A stretch of DNA of 64,000 nucleotides, taken from assembly GCF_051106095.1 (NCBI RefSeq), contig NC_135785.1, positions 183,276,045 through 183,340,044 on the forward strand, read 5' to 3'. This document shows, piece by piece, positions 1 through 11,610 of the stretch (position 1 is its first letter; each line of letters begins with the position of its first letter). The translations under genes and the position numbers were made by a program. The DNA comes from Pogona vitticeps. Lineage: Eukaryota > Chordata > Lepidosauria > Squamata > Agamidae. The notes under the pieces were generated by a model that saw only the letters and a list, made by a program, of their open reading frames with translations, did not search any database and was not told the DNA's origin.

Positions 1-1019
1 AGCTTACATCTGGCTGCCCCTTAACAAACCCATTTATCTCTATTAAAAAACAACAGCAACCTCTCAAATGTATCACATCAACTGCCCTGCCACCTTAAAC
101 CTACACTACCCAGGCAACACCTTAATGTAGTTTCCAGAGTTATAGACAAAACAGGAAGCAATCCTGTCAGTTGATACAGAGTACATCTCTACAAACTATG
201 AACCTGAATGGCTGAGAAAGTCCACGGTTAAGCCCGGATGAAAAGCAAATGTAAGTAATTTTGAAAAGTCAAGGTCTCTCTAACTCACTCTGCTCCCAAT
301 GGCTGTTGAGGCAGGAAAGCAGCAAGTGAGCAAAGACCAACTGTCAAGAACTTGTTGTTCCAGCAACCATGTGACTTCAGAGGTCATGTGACACCTTCTC
401 TCATTATGACTTCAGCGATATGTCAATAGTTATTTAAATGTCTCTCACACTCTTAAGCCCAACCAGGCTGCTTGCAATAGTGAAATAAATCCTTGTCCTA
501 TGGATCATAAATACTCCTGCATGGGCTGCTGTCGGGCTGCTTTGTTTTTGTTTTTCTTATAAGCTCATAAATGATAAGTAGTATCTCTAAATGAGCATCC
601 ATTAACTATCTTAGTTAATGACCTGGAGCTATTTACCTACTCCTTTTTAGGTAAAGAGTCAAGAATGGAATATTAGAAGATGTTGGAGAACTAATTGCCA
701 TTCAAAGCACTATTTATGTCACAGAAGCCTGGTCCAAATTCAGAAAATGTTAGCACTAAAATAAATCTTTCTTTTTCTTGTCCTGACTTAGGGCACAATC
801 TTAACTAGCCAGGCTGACCTTAGGCTGGCTGAACCAAACTCTCACAATTAAGGGGGAGATGCCTGTTAAAGGTACAGGGTGCTATTTCCCCCCAAATGCA
901 AATCCTTTCTGCAGCTGCCATGCAGGAGCCCCTGATGAGGAAGCCCTGCGCTCACCAAGTAGGTGCCGCTGCTGCTGCTCTGGCTCCAGGTTGGGCTGAA
1001 ATTAGAAGCCAGGCAGATT
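1..1019. other. Low-copy AT-rich sequence
   Basis: Nothing recognisable as coding. The sequence is ordinary non-repetitive AT-rich DNA. The last 130 bases become more GC-rich as they approach the hAT-like fragment, and the far end of that fragment may lie somewhere after 870, but no clear terminus can be seen. Confidence 0.5.
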
Positions 1020-1227
1020 TTGAGAGCGGGTGGGCGTGTCGTACTTCTGCGCATGTGCGCAAGCATGACACACCCCTCTGCAAGCATGACACACCCACCC
1101 GTGAGCGTGACATGCTTCTCCACAAGTGTGACATGCTCCCTCCATGAGTGTGACATGCCCAACTGCGAGCAGGGGGTGCCCCTGCCCCCCAACTGGTCCG
1201 CACTCCCAAAAAGGTTGAGGACTGCTG
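1020..1227 (-). mobile_element. hAT-like non-autonomous element, partial
   Basis: Read on the minus strand this begins CAGCAGTCCTCAACCTTTTT and runs through GGGAGTGCGGACCAGTTGGG, matching the start of the element at 10911-11216. It then enters the same string of degenerate units of about 20 bases (variants of GGGCATGTCACACTCATGG). The 3' terminus expected on the left side is not recognisable, so the copy is truncated or diverged there, and no target duplication could be matched. The overlapping ORFs of about 100 codons are by-products of the stop-poor internal repeats. Confidence 0.6.
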
Positions 1228-1954
1228 GTGTAAGGTATGTAAAGGGATCCCTATCCGCCTGAGCCAATCATTGACTGATAGATTGATTGATGTGCTAGAC
1301 TGAAGTCCCATTTAATTCCCTGGCCTGCGCTAGCAACAGACTCTTGAAGCTAGTGCAGTAGAACCAGAGGAGAGAATGGTGGTTTTAGTGGTGGTGAGAG
1401 CAGTCCCTCTAACAACTGGCAGAACAATGGTCTCTCCCAGCTGCTGCCTTCGGTGGTGCATTCCGGCAGAGCTTTGGAAGAGGCAGGTGGTTTGCCAGCC
1501 ACTGCATTCCTCATTCCCCACGCCGTTGTAGATTGCCCTCTCCAGCCCTAAAGGAAAAAAAAACAAGGCAAAACCCTAATATTGTCAAGGATGAAGCCTA
1601 AGATTTAATTCTTCTCTTAATATATATTTCTGTGAATGGGTAACACTCAGATGTCTCTTAGCTGTATTTTAATTCTTGTTTTCCCACACACATACACACA
1701 TATATTTGTAATGAAAGATGGCAAAAGAGGAAAAAGCTTAGCCCAGGATTATTGCGCTATAAAGGGCCTTCAAGGACACCTAATTCAAACATCTGTTGTG
1801 AGGTTTTCAAATCATTTGCAACATACTGAGGCAGCTCACTTAGGAATACAACCTTATAATATATTCACTACCTAGAGCACCATTGCGTTCACATCTTACT
1901 TTCCCTCTAAATTATTGAAGTGCACTCCATACACAGTTTCAATCTATGTAATCA

Positions 1955-2165
1955 TTTGCGTGCCATCACGTTGATTCCAAATTATGGCAATCTTTACCAG
2001 GGTTTCCTAGCCATAAAGTACTTAAAAGTGGCTTACTATTCCCTTCTTCTGAGAGCCCTTTGGGACTCTACCGCTTGCTCAAGGCTACACAGGCTGGGTC
2101 TGCTCCTAGGAGGCACAGTGGGGAATCGAACTTCCACACGTCGGCTCACTGAGCTATCCAGCCCA
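1955..2165 (-). mobile_element. tRNA-headed SINE, diverged
   Basis: The plus strand carries GTGCCATCACGTTGATTCC, then CCAGGGTTTCCTAG, then AGGCACAGTGGGGAATCGAA and a terminal stretch ending in GAGCTATCCAG. The last part is the reverse complement of a tRNA-like head with a B-box, so the SINE lies on the minus strand. A second copy of the same family is at 58365-58572, where the blocks TTCCCTTCTTCTG, GCTTGCCCAAGG and GAGGCACAGTGGG recur in the same order. The family match rests on that internal comparison and on recollection of similar squamate repeats. Confidence 0.6.
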
Positions 2166-2549
2166 CAATCTTGGGATTTACAATTAAAGTAAACAAACAA
2201 GCTCTGATAACTTGGCCTGTCTTAAAATATCTGTATTACCAAATGTGAAAATGATACATTTTGAACTTCAGCTCCCAGGGAAATTTGGGGAGTTGTAGTC
2301 CTTCCTCTCCAAAAAAGATAGTGTTTTCAAACTTTTCTGTTAGTAGCTTGTTAAAGGGTCAAGTTAGATGCAATTTTAACCACAGTTTAAATTGCACAAT
2401 TATGATTAACCATGTTATTTTGCTTACAAAAAAGTGGCTATAGTGTAAGTGTATGTTCTGGTTTGGGAGTGAATTGGTGTGGGAGAGAGATTTTCCCCCC
2501 ATTGAAGTTGTTATTTGTCCCAATATTAATTTGAGAAAGTGAGAAATGT

Positions 2550-3068
2550 ACAGAAAGCTCCACTGGCTGCCAGTCCATTTCTGGGCACAATTCAAAGTGC
2601 TGGTTTTAACCTATAAAACCCGAAAGGCTGCCTCAAGAATCACATTTTCATTTATGAGCCTGCCTGGCTGTTAAGATCATCAATCCTTTCTCTCAGTCCC
2701 ACTACCTTCACAGGTGTGCTTGGTGGGGACACAAGAGAGGGCTTTTTCTGTTGCTGCTCCAGGACTTTGGAACTCACTCCCACAGGAGGCCAGGCTGGCC
2801 CCATCTTTACTGTTCTTCTGCAAGCAGACGAAATCCTTTCTCTTCAAGCAAGCTTTCCCTTAATGACTGGCTGCCTGAGTGAGGTTTTTAAATGGGTGGT
2901 TCTGCCTTACTGCTTTGAATGCATTTTTGGCATTACTTTCATTTACTGTTTTTTTTAAGTGTTTGACCCTTTTTAGTGTTCATATACTTATTGTTCTTAG
3001 CTTTCAATATTGCCTTTTAATGATGTAAGCTGCCTTCGGTCCTCCTTAAGGAGAAGGGTGGGATATGA
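2550..3068 (+). mobile_element. L2-type LINE, 3' end
   Basis: The diverged remnant of the reverse transcriptase C-terminus begins with CTCCACTGGCTGCCAGT (the LHWLPV block). A later portion has the typical LWNSLP-like motif (GGAACTCACTCCCACAGG) and the FLQADEILSLQASF tail. It ends with GTAAGCTGCCTTCGGTCC and GGGTGGGATATGAATGAATG, the usual form of an L2/CR1-like 3' UTR running into a simple-repeat tail. No intact ORF remains. The copy is 5'-truncated before the polymerase core. Confidence 0.7.
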
Positions 3069-3124
3069 ATGAATGAATGAATGAATGAATGAATGAATGA
3101 ATGAATGAATGAATGAATGAATGA
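3066..3124 (+). repeat. (GAAT)n microsatellite, L2 tail
   Basis: About 14 near-perfect GAAT units directly follow the L2 3' end. This is the terminal simple repeat from which such LINEs are primed, later expanded. Confidence 0.9.
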
Positions 3125-3195
3125 CATTCCACTGGTCCTTGCAGCCAGAGGAAAAAATGCCTATGACAGAAATATGTGAGAGGGTACTCTTAGCA

Positions 3196-3292
3196 ATCTA
3201 ATACCTGGGAATGAGCCCCACTGAAATCAATACAGTACTTCTTACTTCTGACTAGACATGCAGCAGATTGCAATGCCATGTATCTATGCTAT
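3196..3292. repeat. Old interspersed repeat fragment
   Basis: The string GCAATCTAATACCTGGGAATGAGCC...ACTTCTGACTAGACATGC resembles a very common squamate interspersed repeat whose usual form has cctgggagtaagccccattgaa and acttctgagtagacatgca. Similar remnants occur near 15950 and 52330. The family name was not determined. Confidence 0.4.
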
Positions 3293-3924
3293 GTTATTTC
3301 AATTTTTACCAGAATAGGAGTGCTGCTGCTGTCTTTTACTTTAAATACATACATATATTCTGGTTTTATGAAAGAAGCCTTTGGCAATGAAACAAATTTT
3401 CTGGCAGACAGCCCAGAGGTCAGGAATACTATCTGGGCCAAAGGTTCCTAACTATTTTTCCTGACTGGGTATGAACTTGGAAGCTGCCTGGTATTTAGTC
3501 AAAACACTAAGCCCGGATTAGCTGTGCTCTTTCATTTCAATTATCTGAAGAAGGAAAAGCCCACCCAACCTTCCCTAACCGGGGCTATACTGGCAGGGGG
3601 CAAATTTTAAAGGATTTATGAGGATGTGTTCTGTTTTGTTTTGTTAAAATTCGAGCAGTGATTCAAAGGATGGTCATCTTGGCAGTCACCATTTTTGCAC
3701 TGACATGCCCTAGAACAATGGTGTATCAGGATATTGTGGGAGGAAATGACAGTCTAAGTAGCTACTCCTCATGTCGCCATTGAAAAGGTTCTTTTGAGCA
3801 CTGTAATGCTGAGTTTCACATCCCCAAAGTACATTTTCTGAGCTCTGCTCATTGTTAACATAAGGAAGGGGGGCATGTTTTTGTCCTGCTGCCTCCCAGC
3901 CAGCAATGGTAAATGTGATCTCTA
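3293..3924. other. Low-copy sequence
   Basis: No coding sequence or repeat was recognised. The 3370-3560 part has little simple sequence and mixed composition. It could be conserved non-coding DNA, but this cannot be judged from one genome. Confidence 0.4.
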
Positions 3925-4724
3925 TGAATCCCAAGCCAGAATTAAGATTGCCAGAAGAAATATCAACAACCTCCGATATGCAGATGATACCACTCTGATG
4001 GCAGAAAGTGAGGAGGAATTAAGGAACCTTGTAATGAGGGTGAAAGAGGAGAGTGCAAAAACCGGTCTGAAGCTCAACATCAAAAAAACTAAGATCATGG
4101 CCACTGGTCCCATCACCTCCTGACAAATAGAAGGGGAAGATATGGAGGCAGTGACAGATTTTACTTTCTTGGACTCCATGATCACTGCAGATGGAGACAA
4201 ATTAAAAGACGCCTGCTTCTTGGGAGGAAGGCAATGACAAACCTTGACAGCATCTTAAAAAGCAGAGACATCACCTTGCCAACAAAAGTCTGCATAGTAA
4301 AAGCTATGGTTTTCCCTGTAGTGATGTACGGAAGTGAGAGCTGGACCATAAAGAAGGCTGACCGCCGAAGAATTGATGCTTTTGTATTGTGGTGCTGGAG
4401 GAGGCTCTTGAGAGTCCCCTGGACTGCAAGGAGAACAAACCTATCAGTTCTAAAGGAAATCAACCCTGAGTGCTCACTGGAAGGAGAGATCCTGAAGCTG
4501 AGGCTCCAATACTTTGGCCATCTCATGAGAAGAGAAGACTCCTTGGAAAAGACCTTGATGTTAGGAAAGTGTGAAGGCAAGAGGAGAAGGAGACGACAGA
4601 GGATGAGATGGCTGGACAGCATCTGCGAAGCAACCAACATGAAATTGACACAACTACGGGAGGCAGTGGAGGATAGGAGGGCCTGGCGTGCTCTGGTCCA
4701 TGGAGTCACGATTAAATGATGACA
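3925..4724 (+). mobile_element. BovB/RTE LINE, 5'-truncated, RT C-terminal half
   Basis: The translation gives ARIKIARRNINNLRYADDTT (the YADD polymerase motif), then SESWTIKKADRRRIDAFVLW, then YFGHLMRREDSLEKTLMLGK and a terminal DRRAWRALVHGVT. This is the characteristic BovB reverse transcriptase C-terminal region, known from ruminants and squamates. The reading frame is broken between about 4120 and 4230 (a stop and a short deletion around the ITADGD segment) and is otherwise open in two ORFs of 82 and 161 codons. The 3' end CCATGGAGTCACG stops short of the usual AGTCGGACACGACTAAA tail. No target duplication is evident. Confidence 0.93.
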
Positions 4725-7550
4725 ATGAAACATTAGAAAGGTGCCCTTGTAAAAAAGAATGTACCAGGTCCTCTATCAATTGCCAAAAATTGCCCCTCCC
4801 AAACATCTTCATTTGCTAGTGGGGTGGCAAATCTGGTGGCATATAATTAGAAAAGGGACTTCCTTCTGTGCTCAGTATGTCTGATTATCACAACAAGAGT
4901 TTTTCACACTTCCTATGGATTGCAAATTAGCTCACCTTGTTTTGCAATTGATCACTGAGAAGTAAGCAAAGGCTCCATTTATGAAATGCTGAGTCATCAA
5001 GGTCTAGCTGAAACATATCTCTGGAACATAGCCAATTTCAACTTCTAATGACAGACTCTCAGTAACATAGCTTGGCCCTAAAATTGTTGTAGACTTCTGA
5101 ATTTCTGGTAAAAGTCCTTTTTGCCATGCAGTAGAAGTACAGAAATGTACAGAGGAGAATTGCTGCAAGTTCCCCTAGAAAACACCCCTTTTTCTTTAAC
5201 TGGCATTTAAAGTCTCAATAACTCATTCATGAGACATTTCTAGTACAAAGAGTGAAAAACTTCTTTTTAACTTACAGTTGTTTGAAATTATAGACGTGTA
5301 TACTGCTTTCTTTACTATACATAGTTGGTAACCAATTGAACAGTTCAACAGCAAACAAACTACTGTGTCACCAACCAAGAAAAGAGAAGGGCAAGTCACT
5401 CAGCAGATTGGCAGGGCTCTCTTTCAAATCAAAGGTTGGAAGGAAAAGGTTGGTTAGTGCTGAATAGAAAATCACCTCAGCCCAGAAAAGTCACTCCCAG
5501 TCACACAAAATGTAGACATCATGCGAGGGTGCAAATAAAACTCCAACAAAAGTTACCTATCTACCGCTATGCTAGAGCTTCTCAATTTAGTAACATAAAT
5601 GGGCAGAATGCACTGGTATAAATGTACCATTCCATTAGTTAGTTCCATTCCATTCACTTCTTTTCATATACAGTAGTTACTAGAAGCTCATTTAAGACTA
5701 CAGTAAATAGTGCAGTAGTGGCAGTAAAAAATGCAACACTCACTGAGTCCATTTTGTCTCTCTCTTGCCTTTCTCCTCCGTGACAGCAACTGCGAAACCT
5801 GAGATCCAGATACCCTATCACTCACGTTGCCCATTGTACCCTTGGCTTGGGAGGACACCTTGTTATTTACATGCTAGAGAATTACCCTTTGTTAGAAGTC
5901 TCTTATTCTGTAGCCAGTAAATGCTTCATTCTCACTCACACCAAAACATCCCCCACAGTTAATGGTGAGCATGATTTTCCTTCCATTCAGGCAAGGAAGA
6001 TCATGCTCCCCATTAACTGTATGGCTTATCTTAGCCAAGATAAGCCATACAGACCTGAAGGACACTTTTTGCCTAAAGGTCACTCCCATTGTCCTTGTCT
6101 TGCCTTGCTGAAGGGAAAGCAACCAGTATGTGGGAAGAGGAGCAGTTGAAGGGCTCATTTTAAAATTCACATGGATCAGGAAGCATCTTGGGTTAAATCC
6201 TGAAAGAGATGAAGTTAAAACATATGTATCTCACAGGTTGGGCTAGCCCCCCCCGCCCCCCTGTCACTACAATTTATTTTGGTATTTCCTGTCGTTTTTG
6301 CCTTCAGAGCCTTTATACAGCTTTCGTCAATAGCTACTTACTTGAATGCAAAAGCACTATCAAGCTAAGAGGGAGGAAACTTTTATGAGAGGGAACCTGA
6401 TGATACCATAGCAACAAGATCAAGATGAAATGCAGCTTGTTATCTTAAAAGTGCTTTATGAAATTGCCACAAACTTGCTAATACAACTAGATCTTTTGTT
6501 CAGTTTGGCCTGTTCTGTTTTCTATATCACTTGCATGCTCTCCCTACTACCCACCCCAATCTATAGTGCTTTGTTTTGGCTTAAGAAATGGTCAGAAACC
6601 AGCTTTCTGGGCTTCTGTTAGTCTGTTCGCAAAACAGAAACCAAAGTAGTGTGACACCTTTAAGGCGAACAAATTAATTTCAGCATGACTTGGAGCATTT
6701 ACATTCCAATCCAGGTCACTCAAACTTGCCCAAGTGGCAGCAGTGCTTGGCAGGGAATCCAGAGATGGACAGGCTTGGTAGATGGTTCTCCTAATCAGTA
6801 ACCTAGTCTGTGGAAACATGCCCAAACAACAACCCAAAAGGACTTTGCTCCTGGCGGTGACCGAATGCACCAGAGCATGAACAGAAAGGCATTCCATCAG
6901 GCAGAAGATAAGGTAATGCGAATTTGTAGTCTAATTTACCTGGCTGACTGGCTATTTACCAAAAAAAAAAAAAAAAAAAGGAAAAATCCATAACTCAACC
7001 ACTAGCCTAAAAGTTTTAGAATGCCATCTTAAATTTTCAGACATTTCCTCAGATCCAGAAAACAAAGGAAACACTTTTGCCTGAAGCCCTCTTCAGGTGC
7101 TCATTGCATTTGTAAGTGCTCCTGTCTCTATGACACTGTTACAGTGGAGGGTGACTGTGGTGCCAAACCTCCTCTCTGTGTGATACTGAACTGTAGAAAA
7201 CCAGTGTTCAAGGCTGTAGAGGTAGCCTCTGCAGGTAGGAAACTCTCTGCATGGAGGGCTATGGAGGCCTAATGGAAGGAGAAGGCACAGCTAGTACTCA
7301 AATTCACCCTAGCCTGCATAGTCAAACATGAGGGAATCATAAGAGTTGCAGGATCTTGACATCTGGTAGATCCACGTTTCCATGTTGTCATATGGATATT
7401 TCACTACTTTTGCTGATTTATTTACGGAATGTGGATGGGGGTTCCTGCCCCTATAAGAATCCTGTTAGATAAGGGTGAAAAAAAGAGGAGTTGTTCACAA
7501 CTATTCGCATCACATGAGTGGATATAAGGACTAATCCTCCTCCTCATTGC
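4725..7550. other. Low-copy AT-rich sequence with a hairpin cluster
   Basis: No exon or repeat family was recognised apart from the paired hairpins at 5955-6052, a C-rich run near 6247-6262 and an A19 run at 6961-6979. A short stretch near 6645-6690 resembles a widespread reptile repeat (ACACCTTTAAGGCGAACAAA), too weakly to call. Confidence 0.4.
5955..6052. repeat. Two consecutive inverted repeats (cruciform-capable)
   Basis: First hairpin, 5955-6020: ACAGTTAATGG...GCATGAT at the left pairs with ATCATGC...CCATTAACTGT at the right, with a short loop. Second hairpin, 6017-6052: CTGTATGGCTTATCTT pairs perfectly over 16 bases with AAGATAAGCCATACAG around a 4-base loop. The two share the CTGT at 6017-6020. 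They could be the remnant of a fold-back element. Confidence 0.85.
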
Positions 7551-7551
7551 C

Positions 7552-7645
7552 TTAGAACTGCAGAGCTAAAAGGGACCCGATGGATCATTGAGTCCATCGC
7601 CTGTCAAGGAAGCACGGTGGGGAACTGAACTCCTGACCTATTCAG
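7552..7645 (+). mobile_element. SINE fragment
   Basis: TTAGAACTGCAGAGCT followed by AAGGGACCCGATGGATCATT, GAGTCCATCGCC and GGTGGGGAACTGAACTCC is the core of a common squamate SINE, whose better-preserved form has the same order of blocks and ends in a tRNA-like B-box. It is partial and diverged. Confidence 0.55.
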
Positions 7646-9030
7646 AAGTTTCATCCTAATATTAAAAATTCAGGGCCACCCTACTAAGAAAATAAATTTA
7701 AGCATGTGTTAAGTGAAAACCGTATAGAGAGGTACAAAGCAAAATGAAAAGAAATGCATCATTATTTTAAAAATAGCATAGTTGATAAAATATTTGAATA
7801 GATGCCACAAGCCCAGTCTATTGGGACCTCATTCTTCTTCCACTGAAAAATTCATTAAATGTTATTCACAAAGAGAGGTTTGTGTAAAGAGCTCTCGCCT
7901 AATCCGCAGCTTCTTTCATTCAATTACACTTTGTAGTTATTAAAAGCACTTCTCCACAAATGCCGTCTGCAACATCCCTGTGTGAATATATAGTATGAGT
8001 CACCCACACTCCTGAAAATTTCAAGCCACTTATTTTTCCCCAGCAGTGACCATATACTTTACTCTAGGCCATCTCATTTTCAGGAGGGCTCTGGAAAACA
8101 TACAAGATGAACTAAAAAGATTGCTTGGTGCATGTGATGAAGGGCAGGAACAAGTTAGAACAGTCAAGAAGTAATGGGGAGAAAACCTGCTTAGATTATT
8201 GTGCTCAGGCACATGGGCAATTGGAATCAATTTCTATTCAGACTTCTTAAAGTCAGGCTCAAGTCACGTGGTGTTTAAACAGTGGCCACATTCACATGCA
8301 ATCAATTTATTTCTGGTGCCTTAAACCAGTTTTGGTGTCTACACTGCTGAAATGGACTCATTTCCTTTCTGTTTTAGGAGCACGCTGATCGTAAAGGTTT
8401 CAATTTTTTTTTAAGTGAGACATCAATAAATCGGGTGTCTAGGTGGTGTCACCTGGTGTCATAATAGTTGCTAGAAACCATGGGGGAAACACTGGACGGG
8501 AGAGGTGACCCTAGGCAATTAATGATGAAAAAAAATGAGAAGAGGGGTGGAAGGCTTCCAGCTCCTTTACCAGGCGATGCTCCTGGCATGTGAGCAATCC
8601 TCTCCATGTCCAGGCGCTCCCACTCTGTGCTCACTGGTCTTCTGCTGCACCTTCATCAGCCAAATTGAGAGACTGGGATAGGTGGCTGTCATCTAGAACA
8701 TACAGAGAAAGTGATGCAGAAGTAAACATTTAAAAAAAAAGAATTTTTAAAAAGGAAAAACAGCAGTGCCCCTGCCACACAAAATCCACATAGGTACAAG
8801 TTAAAATGACGGCAGCGTTCACATCCACAAAATTCCATTGAACTGAATTGATTTTAGAAGTGAGGTATTTTCAAAAGGCCCTGCTAGGCAACTGGGAGGA
8901 AAAAACTTGCTTTGCAGCCCATATAAATTGATTTCACCCTTGCGTTGTGTGAATGATAAAATCTAAATCTATTTAAATGATGCTTAAATGTGATTCATAT
9001 TGCCTGTATGGCTGCAGCCTTCGTCAATAC
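7646..9030. other. Low-copy sequence, no gene seen
   Basis: No coding or repeat family was recognised. The segment 7860-7995 has a composition and motif content (TAATCCGC, TCATTCAATTA, TTATTAAAAG) that could fit a conserved regulatory element, discussed as a low-confidence finding. Confidence 0.35.
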
Positions 9031-9290
9031 ATTTGTTATTGTCATGCACCATCAAGTCGCCTCCAACTTGTGGAGGCTGTATGAATGAGCGATCTCCAAA
9101 ATGTCCTGTCCTCAACTGACCTGCTCAGCTCTTGTAAATTAAAGCCTGTGGCTTCCTTTAGTGAGTCAGTCAATCTGGTATTTGGTCTTCCTCTTTTCCT
9201 GCTGCCTTCCACCTTTTCCAGCATTGTCATCTTTTCTAGAGAATCCTGCCTTCTCGTGAAGTAAGACAGCCTCCATTTCAATATTTTTGC
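9031..9290 (-). mobile_element. Old RTE-clade LINE, 3' end
   Basis: The minus-strand reading gives FTRRQDSLEKMTMLEKVEGS, then RKRGRPNTRLTDSLKEATG and SVEDRTFWRSLIH. This is the RTE reverse transcriptase C-terminus, related to but clearly different from the BovB copies in this window (BovB has LMRREDSLEKTLMLGK). The 3' UTR includes the reverse complement of TGCACCATCAAGTCGCCTCC. It is a 79-codon open fragment, truncated at both ends, probably from an older family. Confidence 0.7.
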
Positions 9291-10902
9291 ATCCAGAGAT
9301 AGTTCAGCTTGGTTTCATCTAGGACCCACTTGTTTGTCTTTCCGGCATTCCAGGCTGAGTGGCTAGAGAGTGACCCGCCGAATTCTGCTTTAGTTCAGCA
9401 ACATTTGGAAAATAACATTTTCTAGCTCTAGTGCAATCATGCCTCCTAGCTCCAACTAGATCAAGAGAACAATCTGTTAACAAGGTAGATGAAGGCAGTC
9501 CCACGCAGGCTTTCATCACATGATCCAGCATAAGTGTAGTATGCCTAGGCTAGGGGGAATCTGCAAAAGGCACAATTTCCAATCACAATCTGTATGTATG
9601 AAAATATGCAAATGAGTATGCTTAGGCAGGGGGCAGTACTTAGGCATGTCATCTGCATAAACATTAAGTGCACAGTGCAGACTTACACTTGGCTTATTAA
9701 AAACTTCCCATATTGCTTGGCTTGCAACATGCTGGAGGACATAGGTATTCAGAAATGAAAATTATTTTAGAATAAATGATGATGTTGATGATGGTTGTGG
9801 TGGTGGTGGTGGTGATGATGATGATGATTGGTATCTTGTGCCCGGTGCAATGACAGATGTGTGATTGCATAAGTATACTCCCTGCCCTGACAGTATTCTC
9901 TTTGCATCTCCCAATTCACACTGGTTGCAACACTGGTCACATTAGTTTTGTGATCAGTTGAACAACAGGGAGGCTCCTCTATGCATTTGTCTTTCTGCTC
10001 TGATAGATACTGTCTATAGTGATATTTATACCTTAATAAGATCAAGGTCACACTCACCACTAATATCATATGTATAAGATTTCAGCCCTATACACCTACC
10101 CTCAGAATGTGTGGAGATGATTGCAAGCTGAATGCAGTCTAAGGCTGAAGTTTGAAAGAACACGTTTATGAACTGAGGTAAATGTATATGCTTTGTTCTC
10201 TGAACCAGCACATGCATCCATAGCACACAGGAGGATGGGAGAGTCCTTATTCTAGAAGGAAAAGATGGGGGACAGGGAAGGAAAGAGAAGAGGTGACTTG
10301 ACAAGTGATCTTTAGCTATCAACTTTAGATAACATCTGTCTGAAAAGCTTATGCAATAGCTTAATATTGTTAAGGTTATTTGTGGTCATTATCAAGAAAG
10401 TCTTGTTCAAGTGAGTTCTAAATAGTTAAAAGAAAGAAAGAAAGCTTTTGAGGCTGTCCTTCCTTGTGAAAAGGTCAACTTGACAAAAAGACTACAGTTG
10501 TTTTCAGCCTCTGGGGAGAAAAGGCTTGATTAGAACAATAGCAGTAGTTAAAAACAATAGTATGTCAGGCATGAAGTAATCATGGAAGGGGGCACCCCAC
10601 ACTTAGCATCCTGAAACATCAGTTCCTGTGTCTAAAAACCTCAGGCTATGTTATGAAGGCAAATACACTGGAACAAGCTTTGTGCCTACCAGCCCCTTCC
10701 TTCCTGCAATGTTCAGAGAAACAAACACAGTTGGGGGTCATACTAATTTAAAAAAATTAGACATTGTCATTCTGCTGTTCTCCTTGGCGTAGCAATTCAT
10801 ATGCTTGTTCACTGGCATGAATCAGTCATGATTCATAAATTTCTACCTGGTTGTAAGGATTCCAAGACACACTTGAACAGAGCTAGCATTGCAAAGCATG
10901 TT
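9291..10902. other. Low-copy sequence with GGT/GAT simple repeat
   Basis: No gene or transposon was recognised. A trinucleotide array (GGT and GAT units) lies at 9776-9830. On the minus strand it creates a misleading poly-histidine ORF. A short AAAG run is at 10430-10446. Confidence 0.5.
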
Positions 10903-10910
10903 TCTTAAAG

Positions 10911-11216
10911 CAGCAGTCCCCAAACTTTTTCGGACTGCGGACTGGTTGGGGAGTGCGGGCTCCGTGTGTTTGTGGGGACTGGGAGCACCCCCATGCTTGT
11001 GGGTGGGCATGTCGCACTTGTGGAGGGGCTTGTCACGCTCATGGGTGGGCGTGTTGCACTTACAGAGGGGTATGTCTTGAGTGCGACATGCCCCTCCGCA
11101 AGTGCAACATGCCCACCGTGGGTGCTTGTGGGGGGGCAGAGATCCATCTCCGCGGCCCAGTTCAAGGAAGCCCATGGACAGACACTGGGCCACGGACCAG
11201 GGTTTGGGGACCCTTG
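10911..11216 (+). mobile_element. hAT-like non-autonomous element with internal minisatellite
   Basis: The termini are inverted: the left end starts CAGCAGTCCCCAAAC and the right end, reversed, starts CAAGGGTCCCCAAAC. The element is flanked by a perfect 8-bp target duplication, TCTTAAAG (10903-10910 and 11217-11224), the duplication length typical of hAT transposons. It is 306 bp and too short for a transposase. The inside (about 10975-11130) is a degenerate array of units near 20 bases containing GGGCATGTCGCACTTGTGG variants, in two orientations. A relative is at 1020-1227 on the other strand. ORFs called across it are artefacts of the stop-poor repeats. Confidence 0.85.
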
Positions 11217-11610
11217 TCTTAAAGTACTCCTATATTTCCCTCACTCATTTGGATTTACTTTGAAAACTTCACACTTCTAAACATTTGGCATATGGGAAGG
11301 ATCCTCCCACAGCTCCTCATGATCATACTGAGGGCTGATTATGTGTCACTGAATACAAGGATGCTACCATCTACTAGGTCTGGGGAAGGAAGGAGACTTC
11401 ATGTGTGCAGGATCTCTATTTTTATGGTTTTTGAGATCTATCAACTAGAGCTTGATGTGAAAGACAGACATATCAAATCCCAACATGCTGAGCTGAGAAA
11501 TTTGTTTAGAGCACCTGAACTGAATGACAACCATCATGCTAAAATCCATCCCTGGTTATCACTTTCCCCAAACTTTCATCATTTCAATTAAATTCAGTCT
11601 AGTACAATTT

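Noticed and set aside
866-1311. ORFs of 99-133 codons on both strands
   Set aside because: They follow the degenerate 20-base repeats of a hAT-like element and show only repeat-driven residues.
6645-6690. Fragment of a reptile interspersed repeat (ACACCTTTAAGGCGAACAAA)
   Set aside because: The similarity is short and no boundaries can be drawn.
9767-10069. ORF ending in a poly-histidine run
   Set aside because: The histidines come from a GGT/GAT trinucleotide repeat read backwards, and no other protein feature is present.
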